Source: Prostheceraeus crozeri (taxonomy: Eukaryota; Platyhelminthes; Polycladida; Euryleptidae). From it: DNA of 64,000 nucleotides. The notes beneath the pieces are model-generated. The model made no database searches. It was not told where the DNA came from and was given only the letters and a program-made list of their open reading frames with translations. Below are positions 27,001 through 39,000 of the stretch, one piece after another (the first letter of the stretch is position 1; the number at the start of each line of letters is the position of its first letter). The position numbers and the translations under genes are program-made. Location: assembly GCA_907163375.1 (NCBI GenBank), contig CAJQUW010000952.1:72001-136000 (forward strand), given 5' to 3'.

Positions 27001-30000
27001 TTATAAATAAAATGAAGCTTCACCAGTTTACAAGTTAAGAATAAAGTTCTATCTGCTTGTATGTTAGAAATAAAACAAAGTTTCAACCGTTAACAAGTTA
27101 AAAATAAAGTTTCAATAGTTTACAAGTTAAGAATAAAGCTTCAATGGTGTATACGTTAGAAATAAAGTTTTAGCTGTTTGTATATCAAAATAAAGTTTCA
27201 AGAGTTTACAAGTTAGAAATAAAGTTTCAATAGTGTATATGTTAGAAATAGAGTTTTATCTGTTTGTTAAAATAAGATCGCAAGATTTACTAGTTTACAA
27301 GTTAGACTAAGTGTATGAGCAAGCTCTGAATACATAAGATATAGTAAAATCATCAACGAATAAATCATATCGCAATAGGAATGTACATTGACAGATTCAA
27401 ATAGATGCTCATACGTTCATAAAAGAGAGTTTGTGACATCAGCATTAATTGGAAGTGCGTGAGCGCACTGGAAACTCCTGATCGTCTTGTGATTGGACGA
27501 GACGTCTCATCCATTCACCGCTTAGGAAAATCTTATAAAAGGTAGTGCACCAGCTCTACTCTTCACATTTATCTTTCATAAGGTGAGTGTTGGTGAGCTC
27601 CCGCTATCAGGTTGTTTTGACTTGCTATCAAGTTGAATAGTCTCTTGCTATCAAGAGTTTCACTTCTGCTCATAAAGCATATCATCGCTGTAATACTTCC
27701 TTTGCTCGAGCGTTCCTTCGGACGGCGGGTACTGCCGTAGAGGGATTGCGTTGCACGGGTTGTTCGTCGTTTGTTAGACCGAAACCTCTGAGCTGTTGCT
27801 CATGTTGGGCGTTCGACTTCATACTCAACGTGACACTTTCTCTCGTCAGGTCAGAGTACTTTAGCCATTCGACAGGGTTAGTCTTTATGGTATGGAGCAT
27901 TTCGAAGTGTGTTGATTGACTCATGTTCATTGAATGACTATTCACATGATCATCATAGGTAAAATGAAATAAAACTTACGTATCCTTTTCAGTGAATTTG
28001 CCTTCAACGTCGAATCTAACTACTTTAATCTTCGATATGGATACGAGTATCACGAGAAAAATTGAATCTTATCGCGTCTCTGCCAAGATGGAGGAAACTC
28101 TCATTGAGCAATGTAAGTTTTTGTGTGATGGGGCAAGGTTGCAGGTTTGTGCTAAATATAAAACTCTTGAACTAACATCATTCGGTTACCATGTGTGTTG
28201 AGCATCGGAATTAATTTTCATAAACCTTTGAATAACATCAAGAAATGTAAGAATAATATCCTTACTAATTTTCAACAAAAGACCCTTAACGTCTTTTTAC
28301 TCCGCGATTTTCAAAAGCGAAGCTCATTTCTAAAATTTATAATGCACTCTAATATCTCCCTCCCTTTTTTCAGTACAGCAGCGCATCATGAACAGAGAAC
28401 CTATTCCTGAAGGGGCACTTGGTCGAGCCTATGAACGACTGGGAATATGTAAGTATCTTAATGAATGAATGCTGTCATGTGTTCTGTATCATCATGGCTG
28501 ATAGCATGCATTCTATCATTCATCAATCTCATCTCTTTTCCACTCTACAGTTTTGGCAAGGCAGGAGAAGTGGGAGGAAGTCGCGAGGCGGAAATATGAT
28601 GACGATTTTCCGACCCTACCCTCTCGCCCATCTACCTCAGCTCCACTATCTGAGCAGCCATCCACCTCGGGCATGGTCATCGCCCAACCTCCACCAACCC
28701 ACCCATACCTGCTCCTCGTCGCCCGATCCCTCCGCCAACACACCCAAGCCGCGGACTCTTCCACCCTCGGCTCGCATCCCCCTTCTACTCCTCTTGAACC
28801 ATCGGTGATGGTGGAAGAAGCAGATTCTCTTGATGGTAAGTTACAGTGATGGTTACAAGGGGGACAAGGACTTAAACAAAAACGCACGCCACACTTGGAA
28901 TTGAATAGTCATGTTACTGATCGCTTTCCTTCCTTTTCTCAACAGATCTCGCAAACGGTTTATTCTGGCGACAACGTTCCTAACCGCCCCGCCAACTCTC
29001 ACCATATCCACCACCGAGGCATACAGCAGGGCGACATTCCCTCCATCATCTCCTAGACATAGGTCGCTTAGAAGGAAAATAGAGACGATCGAGTTTAGTG
29101 TGCTGAAGAGGACCCCCTACCACCAACTTATTGTATGGTAGGGTTTGAAAGATTTCCTTTAGGCGGAGGTGGGTGTTTTATGGGTGATGGGTGGTTGGGA
29201 TTCAAATTAGATGGATCACAGAGAGAGACTATCGGTGGTCCCTCGACGTGTTTGGCTAATAGCATCTTCGTCAATTGTCTTTGGCATAGGCGATAGTCCT
29301 TCATTCACCAAACGCCCCCTCCTTTCTCAAGGAAAGTGTTACAGCTATATTGGAGTGGTGAAGGTGTGGGGTGTGTAAGTTTGTAACACAAAAATCACTT
29401 TAAGAGTCTTTATTTACGAGATGGATTAGGTAATGATTTCTCTTTTTAGGGTGATGATGCTTAAGTTCAGTCAAACACTATCGCGGGGGGGGGAAGGGAC
29501 GATGATGGGCCGAACACAACCCCCCCCCCCCCCGAATACGAGCAGGGAGTTTGTGCTGACTGTGGGCACATCGTTCACGAGGGGGAGATAAACGCGATCT
29601 GCTCCGACACATCAGCCTCAAAATCGTGTGTTGGGTCCTAACCCTAGTTCGCCATCTTATCTCCCGAGGTGGGAGGATTGGTTGTCCTCTATTGAACAAC
29701 GTCTCCTTTTCTTTGCGACTTCTTCGGATTCATTCATTTGGAGTCTCTTTTTGGTTATTATCTTCACATAGATCTTTCGATCATATCAAACACGAACGTA
29801 TTCCTACACCTACAGGTACCTCCTCTAGCCGATATCTCTGAACTGAATCAATGAAATATTTAGTGAGGAAACCTACCCAGATGGGACATCCTCAAGAAAC
29901 CATTTGCTAACTTTTGTGAGGGGAATGGTTTCTATACAAAAATTAATCCTTTGATAGATGGCGACCTCTTGTTTTAGGAAATTTAGGTCCAACTTGAATA

Positions 30001-33000
30001 GAATAAAAAGCCGCTTCATCTACCAGTAAAAATAAATATGTAAACAGAATCTGATCATCAATACTGGATCAAATAGTTAGAGCGGTTGGAGTGTTCAACA
30101 TACCCTCCTCTTCCTCGCTACAGGAAGGTAAATCGGATGAAGATTCTTGGTTAAATCTTTTCAATATTCAAGGACTTCCTCACGCCTAAAAAAATATAGT
30201 TAAATTGCAAACGAACGCGGGATGGGGGTTAGTGGCACTCATTTGTTGATGAGTTATAGATAGAAATCTGCCAAGGGGTTTTTGTTTTTAAATTCAAATT
30301 TGCATTAGAAAGTTATAGTGGGCGGCGCAGGCTCCTTCAATCTTCCAAAAATTTTTTAATATAAGCACAAATTAAAAAAGCCAAGTCATTTCTGTTAGTA
30401 GATTGACGAAAATCGCTATGTTTTAAAGTATGCAGTGTTATCCATTCTCCGACTACAATGATGTAAATGATAATCGTTTCCGTCGAAGTAAGTATCAAGA
30501 GTGGGAAACTGAATTAAAGTTTGATGACTTCAATAGTGACGACATGAAATTGTAAAGATCTAGAGAATTTGAGAAATTTAATACAGTAAGATAGTGGTTT
30601 CACGTCTGGAGAAGGGTTTAAAAGGCGTTAGGTTATACACCAGCCACAGGTAAGGCTAATGAGCGAGTTGTTAACCTTTTGCTGGTGTATGAGGACAATA
30701 CTCAACATGGCCTTACCCTGTGGAGATTCCAACATTCATCGCCTTTACAAACCATATACTGTAAATCGATTAAGGTTGAACATTTCATATGCGACCGGCT
30801 GCACACGACCATTTTGGTCCGGAAAAATAAATGTTCTAAGTCATTATGAATGGTGCAGCGGGGTTAAACTACAAATATGGAGCGGCATGGCCCAAAGCTT
30901 AAGGGAGTTTTTCATATAGAGAAGATAATGGTGGATGAACTAAGTTCCTCTTCGTGTCATCTATGCTGACATCGAATGTTATATCGATGATAACATCCAT
31001 CGACCAGCAGCCATTTCCTGCTATGAAGTATGGCATGACCATTTCCAAAATAGAAAAAATAAAATTCACTTCTGGCAAGGTGAGGATTGTATTTACCCAA
31101 TTTCACTACAATTCCTCGAACAGGCCTGTTAAAAATTTCAACAAAGTATGATGGGTGAACTCTATCGCAGATCATTGCATATTGACAGCAGTGATGATTC
31201 AAAGCAAAATTTGATAGCTGCAACGCCTTGCCCCAAAATGACGTAGGAAATACATTTGACGATGATAAGATTTAAGAAAGTGCGCGACCATGATCACATC
31301 ACTGGTAAATTTAGAAACGCACTCTGTTCACAAATGTAATTTTTCATCTCTAGGGATGAAGCGGCGTACATTACCACGTCATTTTCCATAAATTTCACGG
31401 GGCTTTTTTTTTTACGACAGCCATATGATAAATAAAAGGAGGTTTAGGTCCAAAATGAAAGAGATAAAGATAGTATGCAGTTTTGGATCTTTTTGGTTGT
31501 GGTTTGTTGGATTTGTGGATTTTGGAAGCTTGATTGTAATAGGGCAAAACGAGAGAGAAGTTTATGGCCATGACAGCAAAAGTGCCTTGTCGATAAAACT
31601 AAAGAAAATAAGACGGTCTATTTGTGAATATAAAATTTGTTAGATTCCTAACCAATTTATGACTGTCATCACTGGGCCCTCCTCTCGTGCAAAATCTAAA
31701 GTCTCTTCCACTAACACAAAATCTTAAGAAACAATTATCCCAAAATCTAACCCGATGAAGTCATCACACGGAAAGGAGTCTTTCCATATGCATATTTTGA
31801 TTGCGATTAGTAAACTCGGCGAGACTTCTCTTCCGCCCATAGATAAATTTAAAAATGATTTGAGACCGGTGTACACGAATGTAAGAACCGAAGATTATGA
31901 TCATGCACAAGATGCATGGATAAAAATTTGACTGCCATCGCGTATTGCGCGCTAGGACATTTGGTGAATATATGAATTGCCTACCTTAAGTTAGATGTAT
32001 TTTTGCTGGCTGATGTATTTCAGGAGTTTCGACGAAGTGGCTATTAGAAGAAGATAAGTTAGATCCGTCCACTTTGTCAGTCTGCCAGCCATGTCATTTA
32101 AGTTGCAGCTGCTTTTTAAAATGACTGGTGACAGACCATTCATCTCTTTACAAGATCCAGAGATGTATAAATTTATTTGAGCGAGGAATTCGCGGTGGTC
32201 TGCACATTTCTGTAAAATAAACATTTAAGGTTAAAATCAAAAATAGTAGGCAATGATCAGACTCATCTGAAGTATTATGACCAAAATAATTTGTATGGTA
32301 GATTCATTATCCCAAACCGCACATCACTCTGAGTTTAGCTGGTTAGATGATAGTGAAATTCAACATTTCTCCAACTCCTTCCAACATACTAGCAATTCCA
32401 GTATGAAGGTGATTGGGGATATTATTTTGAGATAGGATCTCGAATCTATCCAAATAATATTAGGAAACATCAAAACCGTCAGATTTTTCACACTCGCAAC
32501 CAGCTCCCGAATCAGGTGAAGTGACCAAAGATATGTTTTCCGACTTTATGAAACAATTTCATAAAGATTTAGAATCATGCGGTTCAACCCGACTATAAGG
32601 CCAATGTCCGCAAACCTTGCTTACTCACCCAGTATGATAAAGAAAACTAGTCCCACTCTAGTCCACGTCTTAGCATCTGTCATTAAAAATTTTATTTGAG
32701 CAAATGGTATGATTTTAAAAATAGAGTTCACCGCGCATTATTAAATTTAGACCGAAAGCCTTCCTCAAAACCATATATTGATAGCAACAGCCAGAAAACG
32801 TGCACTAGCCAAAATAATTTGAAAAAGATTTTTATAAATATCGCTAGAACAACAGTCTATTTGGTTAAGACGATGGAGGATGTTAGAAAGCGCGTAAACT
32901 ACATAAACTAGTTAGGATGATGTTACAAAAGTATCACAAAATGTGCGGAGTCTCATCACCTCTATTCATCGATAGAGACATTAATCGATGAGGACCTTGT

Positions 33001-36000
33001 AGGTGTTTAAAATGATAAAAATCTGAAGTTGAGTTGTGCAAACCATCTATATTGGTCAAGCTGTTATCTAGATTACTCTCTAGCTTGAGAATGTCACCAA
33101 CCTCTTTTATAAAAATACTAAATACCATGTCCTCTCGTAAAGAGGTTCTGCGCGTGTTTGTTGGGGGTGGTGATACAGATATGTTTCTTTCTTAGGTATT
33201 ACCACTCAAAAAGATTTAAGAATTTCAATGAAGTAGTGAAACAATCTATTAGAAAGATATTTTGATACATCAAATTATCCTAACTGATCACCACTCTACT
33301 CCATCAAAAATAAGGCAAAAACTTGGCTGCTTTAAGGATGAGACAGCAGGGAAAGGAAATAGATGAACAATGATTCTCCTCCGTCCCAAAAATGTTCACA
33401 GGTATGAAATTAAAGGATAGCGAGCGTACGATAGTATTAAGCGTGGCTAAAGGCATATCAAGTAATCCATTGGTCTCTAACTATGAAACATAGCGAAGAA
33501 TTTCAGGGAACGGGAAAGCCTTATAGATAATAAAAAATATAACGTTTGTCAATATGACAATCTTAAAATCTAAGTCGCATGAGATCAAAACTCCTACTTT
33601 TAGGAAACGGGCGCTTTCAGCATTGGGAGGATAAGAGGTGCTGGCTAGAAACACAACTAATATTCTCTTCCACATGGACATCATGACACAAAACATTACC
33701 ACTCACCCAAAAGAATTAAACTCACGATCTACCACATTCAGGAGACGTTTGTAGCATAGATTCATCCTTAACTTCAGTATTTTGATGTTGATTTCTGTAG
33801 ATAAACATTGTTGTTTTATGTATCGCATGAGATTGTTTTTTCCTTGTGAAGATGTGTCCACATCTGTACATTCCCCATGTGATGACTTTTCCACTGAAAG
33901 ACATTTTTCCTATCCCTGTATATCTCCACCCTTCACGAAGTAAAAAGACTTTTTGTATATAACAATGTTTATTGAAGTGCGCTCATGTATATATTTTCAG
34001 TGGATGTTGTATAAAGTCTATTGCTTCACATTCATGTACATATTTCAATAAATGTTGTATAAAGACTTCACTTTGTTTTCCGAATCACTAACGTTATGAG
34101 GGATTTAGTATCTTTCACATGGATGCACTCTTGTAAACCATTGGTAATTTTGATAGCAATAGAGGGTCTCATTGTTTGCGATAGGATGGTAGGAAAATAG
34201 GTATAAACAATATCTGGTGACTATTCCATATGAACGCCGTCTTTGTCTATGATATGAAATCGCGTTTAAAATGTATTTGCTTTTTTTCATCAAAAGAAAT
34301 AGGTGAAATCAGACTCACTTTGAATGTAAAGGTGTTGTTCATGTTTATTAAGGGTCATTGGTTTTCCTACAACCAATCATGTAGTGTAGCTCAGTCAACC
34401 AATTTTACAGCACATGAAATACAGTTTTATCAAAATTTTTCACTCAATTGACAATGGGAAAAGCTCCATCGCCAGTTTAGAAGAGCACTTTGATTTTCAA
34501 TCAAAAAATGACTTGTGATGATATCTGTGCATCATCAGGTAACACTTACATAATCGCTTGTGATAATTTTTCTAACAGGTGGGCAAAACATCGTTGTATC
34601 GCGATTTGCCTAAGCCGACATGTCTATCTAGATAATCAGAAACAGTTTATTGCGCTGGAAGATGTGCTTACATCACTTTCATTCTTCTTGTAAAGATAGT
34701 CACTAAAAATAGCAATAGTAAATTATATTCACAGCCCTGGAATATGCGAGCGTGTGAAACGTTGTTCATCATCAGAACAAAGCGATAACCCATGTCTAAA
34801 AATGGATCCACCTCATTGTCGTAGATGTCAGACATTCGATTAGAGATTCTATTTTCCTTATGGAGACAGCCTGAATCTTTACCCCATTCGTGCGTTGTGC
34901 ATTCCTTTGTCAGTCAATTGATGATGCCTACGTTGTTCACCTTAAACTCATTCATAATGATGAAGTCGTCAGTGAATGAAGGAAAAAAACTCAACGTTTA
35001 AATTGCTCCATTAGCTTATTACATTAAACAGTAGACACATTAGGGAATTTACCAATCCGTGATACTTTTATGAAATCACATAAGCCAGTTATGCTACTCA
35101 ATGCCCGTTATGAAGGAATGGTAAGATGTATGGGTTAACAATCTCGAAGGAGAGCAGCAGGATGGGTGGAAGAAAGGGTTCAGTTTCAGTAATTATATAA
35201 GGCTGCTGTTTTTAAATATTTGCTAGACCATTTAGTCTTCAATTGAACAGCTACTACAAATTCTTTTCAATATTAATACACCAACACTAACAGGCAGAAC
35301 ACCTTCTTTTCAGAAACGAAAATATGCCTAATCACTTACAATTTTTATTATTTTACAAATAGCTAGACTTTATTTCTCGCATACAAAGGCTACTAAAACT
35401 TATTTCTAACGCATACACTTATTAAAACTTATTTTTAAACTTGTAAATTGCTAAAAACTTTGAATTTCTTTCAATATGGAAACTGATTGAACCTTTGATT
35501 TTCTAGCATAAAACAGATTATAACTTCATTTCTAACATACAAATACAGATTAGAACTTTTCTTCTAAAACTTGTAAACTTAACAGATAGAAACTTTATCC
35601 TTAACTTGTAAACTGGTGAAATTTCATTCTATTTCTAACATATAAACGCGCAGATAGACAACTTTATCGTACATATTGCACTATTAGAAACTTTTTCTTA
35701 CTTGTAAACTCTGAAAACTTTATTTTAACTTGTAAACGGTTTTAAACTTTTGTTTTAGATTTCTATCATACAAAAAGATAAACTTGTATTCTTAATATAC
35801 ACACACTATTGAAAGTTGCCATTCTTAACTCGCAAAACTATTGAAATTTATTTTAACTTGTTAACGGTTGAAAACTATGTTTTATTTCTAAATACAATAC
35901 AGATAAACTTTATTTTTAACTAGTAACGGTTGAATGACTTTGTTTATATTTCTAACATTACAATACTGATAGGAACTTTATTCTTAAACTTGTAAACTGT

Positions 36001-39000
36001 TGGAAATTTCATTCTATTCTAACTTATAAAACAGATAGAACTTTATTCGTAACTTACGCACTAGTGAAACTTTTAGTTCTTAATTGTAAACTATTGAAAC
36101 TTTATTTTGAAACTTGTTAATACGGTTGAAAACTTTGTTTATTTCTATCATACAAACACAGATTGAAAACTTTTATTTCTTAAATATATTACCTCTATGA
36201 AACTTCATTCATTTACCTTGTAAACTATTGAAACTTTATTTTTAAACTTGTTAACGGTTGAAAACTTTTGTTTTATTTCTAACCACACAAACAGCTTAAA
36301 CTTTATTTCCAACATTTACAACACTGTTAGAAACATTTATTTTTGAGACAAATCTGTAGAACTGTACTGATACCGAACTAGTATTCTTGCGTTCACTTAC
36401 AAAATAGTAGAAACGCAAAGAGTCTAACGACTTGCAAACGTGAGCCAATCCTTGACCATCTTATTTTTTAAGCAGACACAGATAAAAACTCTATTCTCTA
36501 GCCATATAAACATCTATTAGAAACTTTTATTTCTACACTTGTGTAAACTCTTGAAACTTTATTTTTAACCCTTTGTTAACGGTGTGAAAACAAGATGTTT
36601 TATTTCTAACATACAAACAGATAATACTTTATTTTTAAGCCCTTGGTAAACGGTTTTCGAAAACTTTGCTTTTATTTCTAAGCATACAAACAGACGTAGA
36701 ACTTTAATTCTTAACTTGTACAAAAACTGGTGTTGAAATTTCATCTCTGATTACTCTAGAACATATAAACAGAATAGAACGTTTATTTCGTAACATGAGC
36801 CTGCACTATTGAAACTTTATTACCTGAGAACTTGTAAACTATTGACAACGTTTACGTTTTTAACTTGTAGCACGGTTTAAGATAACTTTGATCTTTTATT
36901 TATATCATAACGAAACAGATGAAACAGCTACTTTATTCTTAATATATGTACACACTACTTGAAACTCATTCATATCTTACTAACACGTTGTAAACTATTG
37001 AAACTGTTTATTTTTTAACTTGTTAACGGTTGAAATAACAATTGTTTATAATTTCTGTAACACACAAACATGCTTTACAAACTTTATTCTTCCAACATAA
37101 GAACACTGTTGACAGACTTTATTTTTGCATCTGTAAACTGTTGAAACTATGAATATGCAATCACTTACAAACATATGTCAGAACGCCTAAGAGTCCAAGC
37201 TTGACAAACAGACGCTAGTTAAACTCGTAGCGATCGATTATTTTAATGAACAAACAGATAAAAACTCTATTTCTAAACATATGACCGACTATTGAAACTT
37301 ATATTTCCTATACTAACCTTGTCCACAACTCTTGAAAACTTTATTCTATTTAACTTGTTCATACGTGTTGAAACTATGTTTTATTATCGTAACCATTGAC
37401 AAAACAGATATAACTTTATTTTTAACTTGTAAACGGTTTAGAAAACTATGTTTTATTTCTACACATACAAACAGATAATACGCTTTTATTCATTAACTTG
37501 TAAACTGCGTGAAAGCTCAATCATTTTATTTGCTAACATACAAAACTAGATCAGAACTTATATCATCTCAACCTTGTAAACGCTGGTGGAAGAGCTTCAT
37601 TTCTATTTATTAAACCATAGCAAACAGGATAAGCAAACTATTATCTCCCTGTAGGATATACACCAATAGTTGAAACTTCATTGCGTAACTCAGCTCAAAC
37701 TATTCGAAACCTTAGTTTTTTAACTCTGTTAAACGGTTGAACACGAATGTTTTATTTTCGTAAACACATACCAAAACAGATATAAACTTTTATTTGTTAA
37801 TTGTATAAACGGTTTGACTGACACTTTGTGTTTTATTTCTAGACCACATTCACACAAACGTAGACGTAGCAACTTTAATTCCTGTGAGAGACGTTTGGGT
37901 AAACTGGTGACACCTTCATGTTCTGATTTCAAACTTGTAAACTTCTTGAAACTTCATTAAGATATACGTAAACAGCTTAAACTTTATTTCGAACGTATAT
38001 ACCATTAAGAACATTAATTTCTAATTCTTGTAAACTCTTGAGAACGTTATAATTAATATTTTTGTAACTTGCTAGACTGTTGGAAACTGTTGTTACATTT
38101 TTCTAACATGGTAAACTGGTTTGATCATGACGAATCTTTCATTCTTACAAATAGTACAACACTTTGTTCAAATCTTGTAAACTTCATTCTAAATCTTGTT
38201 CGCCATCGGAATCTAACTATGTTAAATCTTCATCATGGATCAATGTTCCACCGTCCGGAGTAAAAGTTTGAGATGATCCATTCCTGGCAACTAACTTCAT
38301 GAAGACAGCTTTGCTGGTAATACATTTTCTATCTGTATCACATATGATAATGGTTAAAGTGAATCTAAATACTTTTCTTGCTTTATTCATTGTTCATCGT
38401 TGCATCAACACTAGCTTTAAACACGTGAACAGTTATAAAAAAAAAAATTTCATTTACCAAATACGTACGACACGACTAGTCTTACACTTGCGAACACTCA
38501 GTAACAATCTTGCGATGATCATTATTTTTATAACAACAGATTGCACCTTTATTTCTAACATATATCACTATTGAAACTATTATTTCTAAACTTGTTAAGA
38601 ACTCTTGAAACTTTATTTTGATATACACGAACCAGCTAAGAACTTACATTTCTAACCTTGTTAAAACTAGCTTGCGAACTGTGAAGCAGACGCGTTCTTT
38701 ATTTTTAATTTTACACACTTAGTCTAACTACTGCGTAAAACTCAGTTAAAAATCTTAGGCGCATCTTAGTTTTTTTTACAGAACCGCGTTACACCTTTAT
38801 TTCTAACGCATTACACTAGTTGCAAACTTTATTTCATAACTTGTAAACTCTTTAGAAACATATTCATATGGGATCGACTGGAATGATAGATGAAATAGTG
38901 TCAAATAAAATTAAGCGTAAGCTATAAAAAAAAAAAACACTTCTGATACAGGGATTAAGCGCAATCGACTGCGAATCCATCGTGTAAAAGAGCTTTCTGT

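Larger units (their letters stand above)
21088..27310 (+). repeat. Left terminal inverted repeat of the Polinton (about 6.2 kb)
   Basis: From the tip inward: C-rich tip with CGACAGAG palindromic pieces, 22-bp minisatellite (21256-21350), related blocks of about 300-400 bp with a 290-bp satellite (21540-23160), promoter (23360-23392), structured modules with hairpins (23870-25720), and a 29-bp minisatellite (25955-27310). The same order is found inverted in the right arm. The sequence is clean here, and it probably represents the true sequence of both arms. Confidence 0.88.

Noticed and set aside
25955-27310. CRISPR array
   Set aside because: The units are imperfect tandem repeats without unique spacers, in a eukaryotic mobile element.
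28516-28887. Minus-strand 123-codon frame
   Set aside because: It is antisense to exon 4 of the spliced gene, whose splice sites and phases fit; the frame reflects its Pro/Ser-rich codons.
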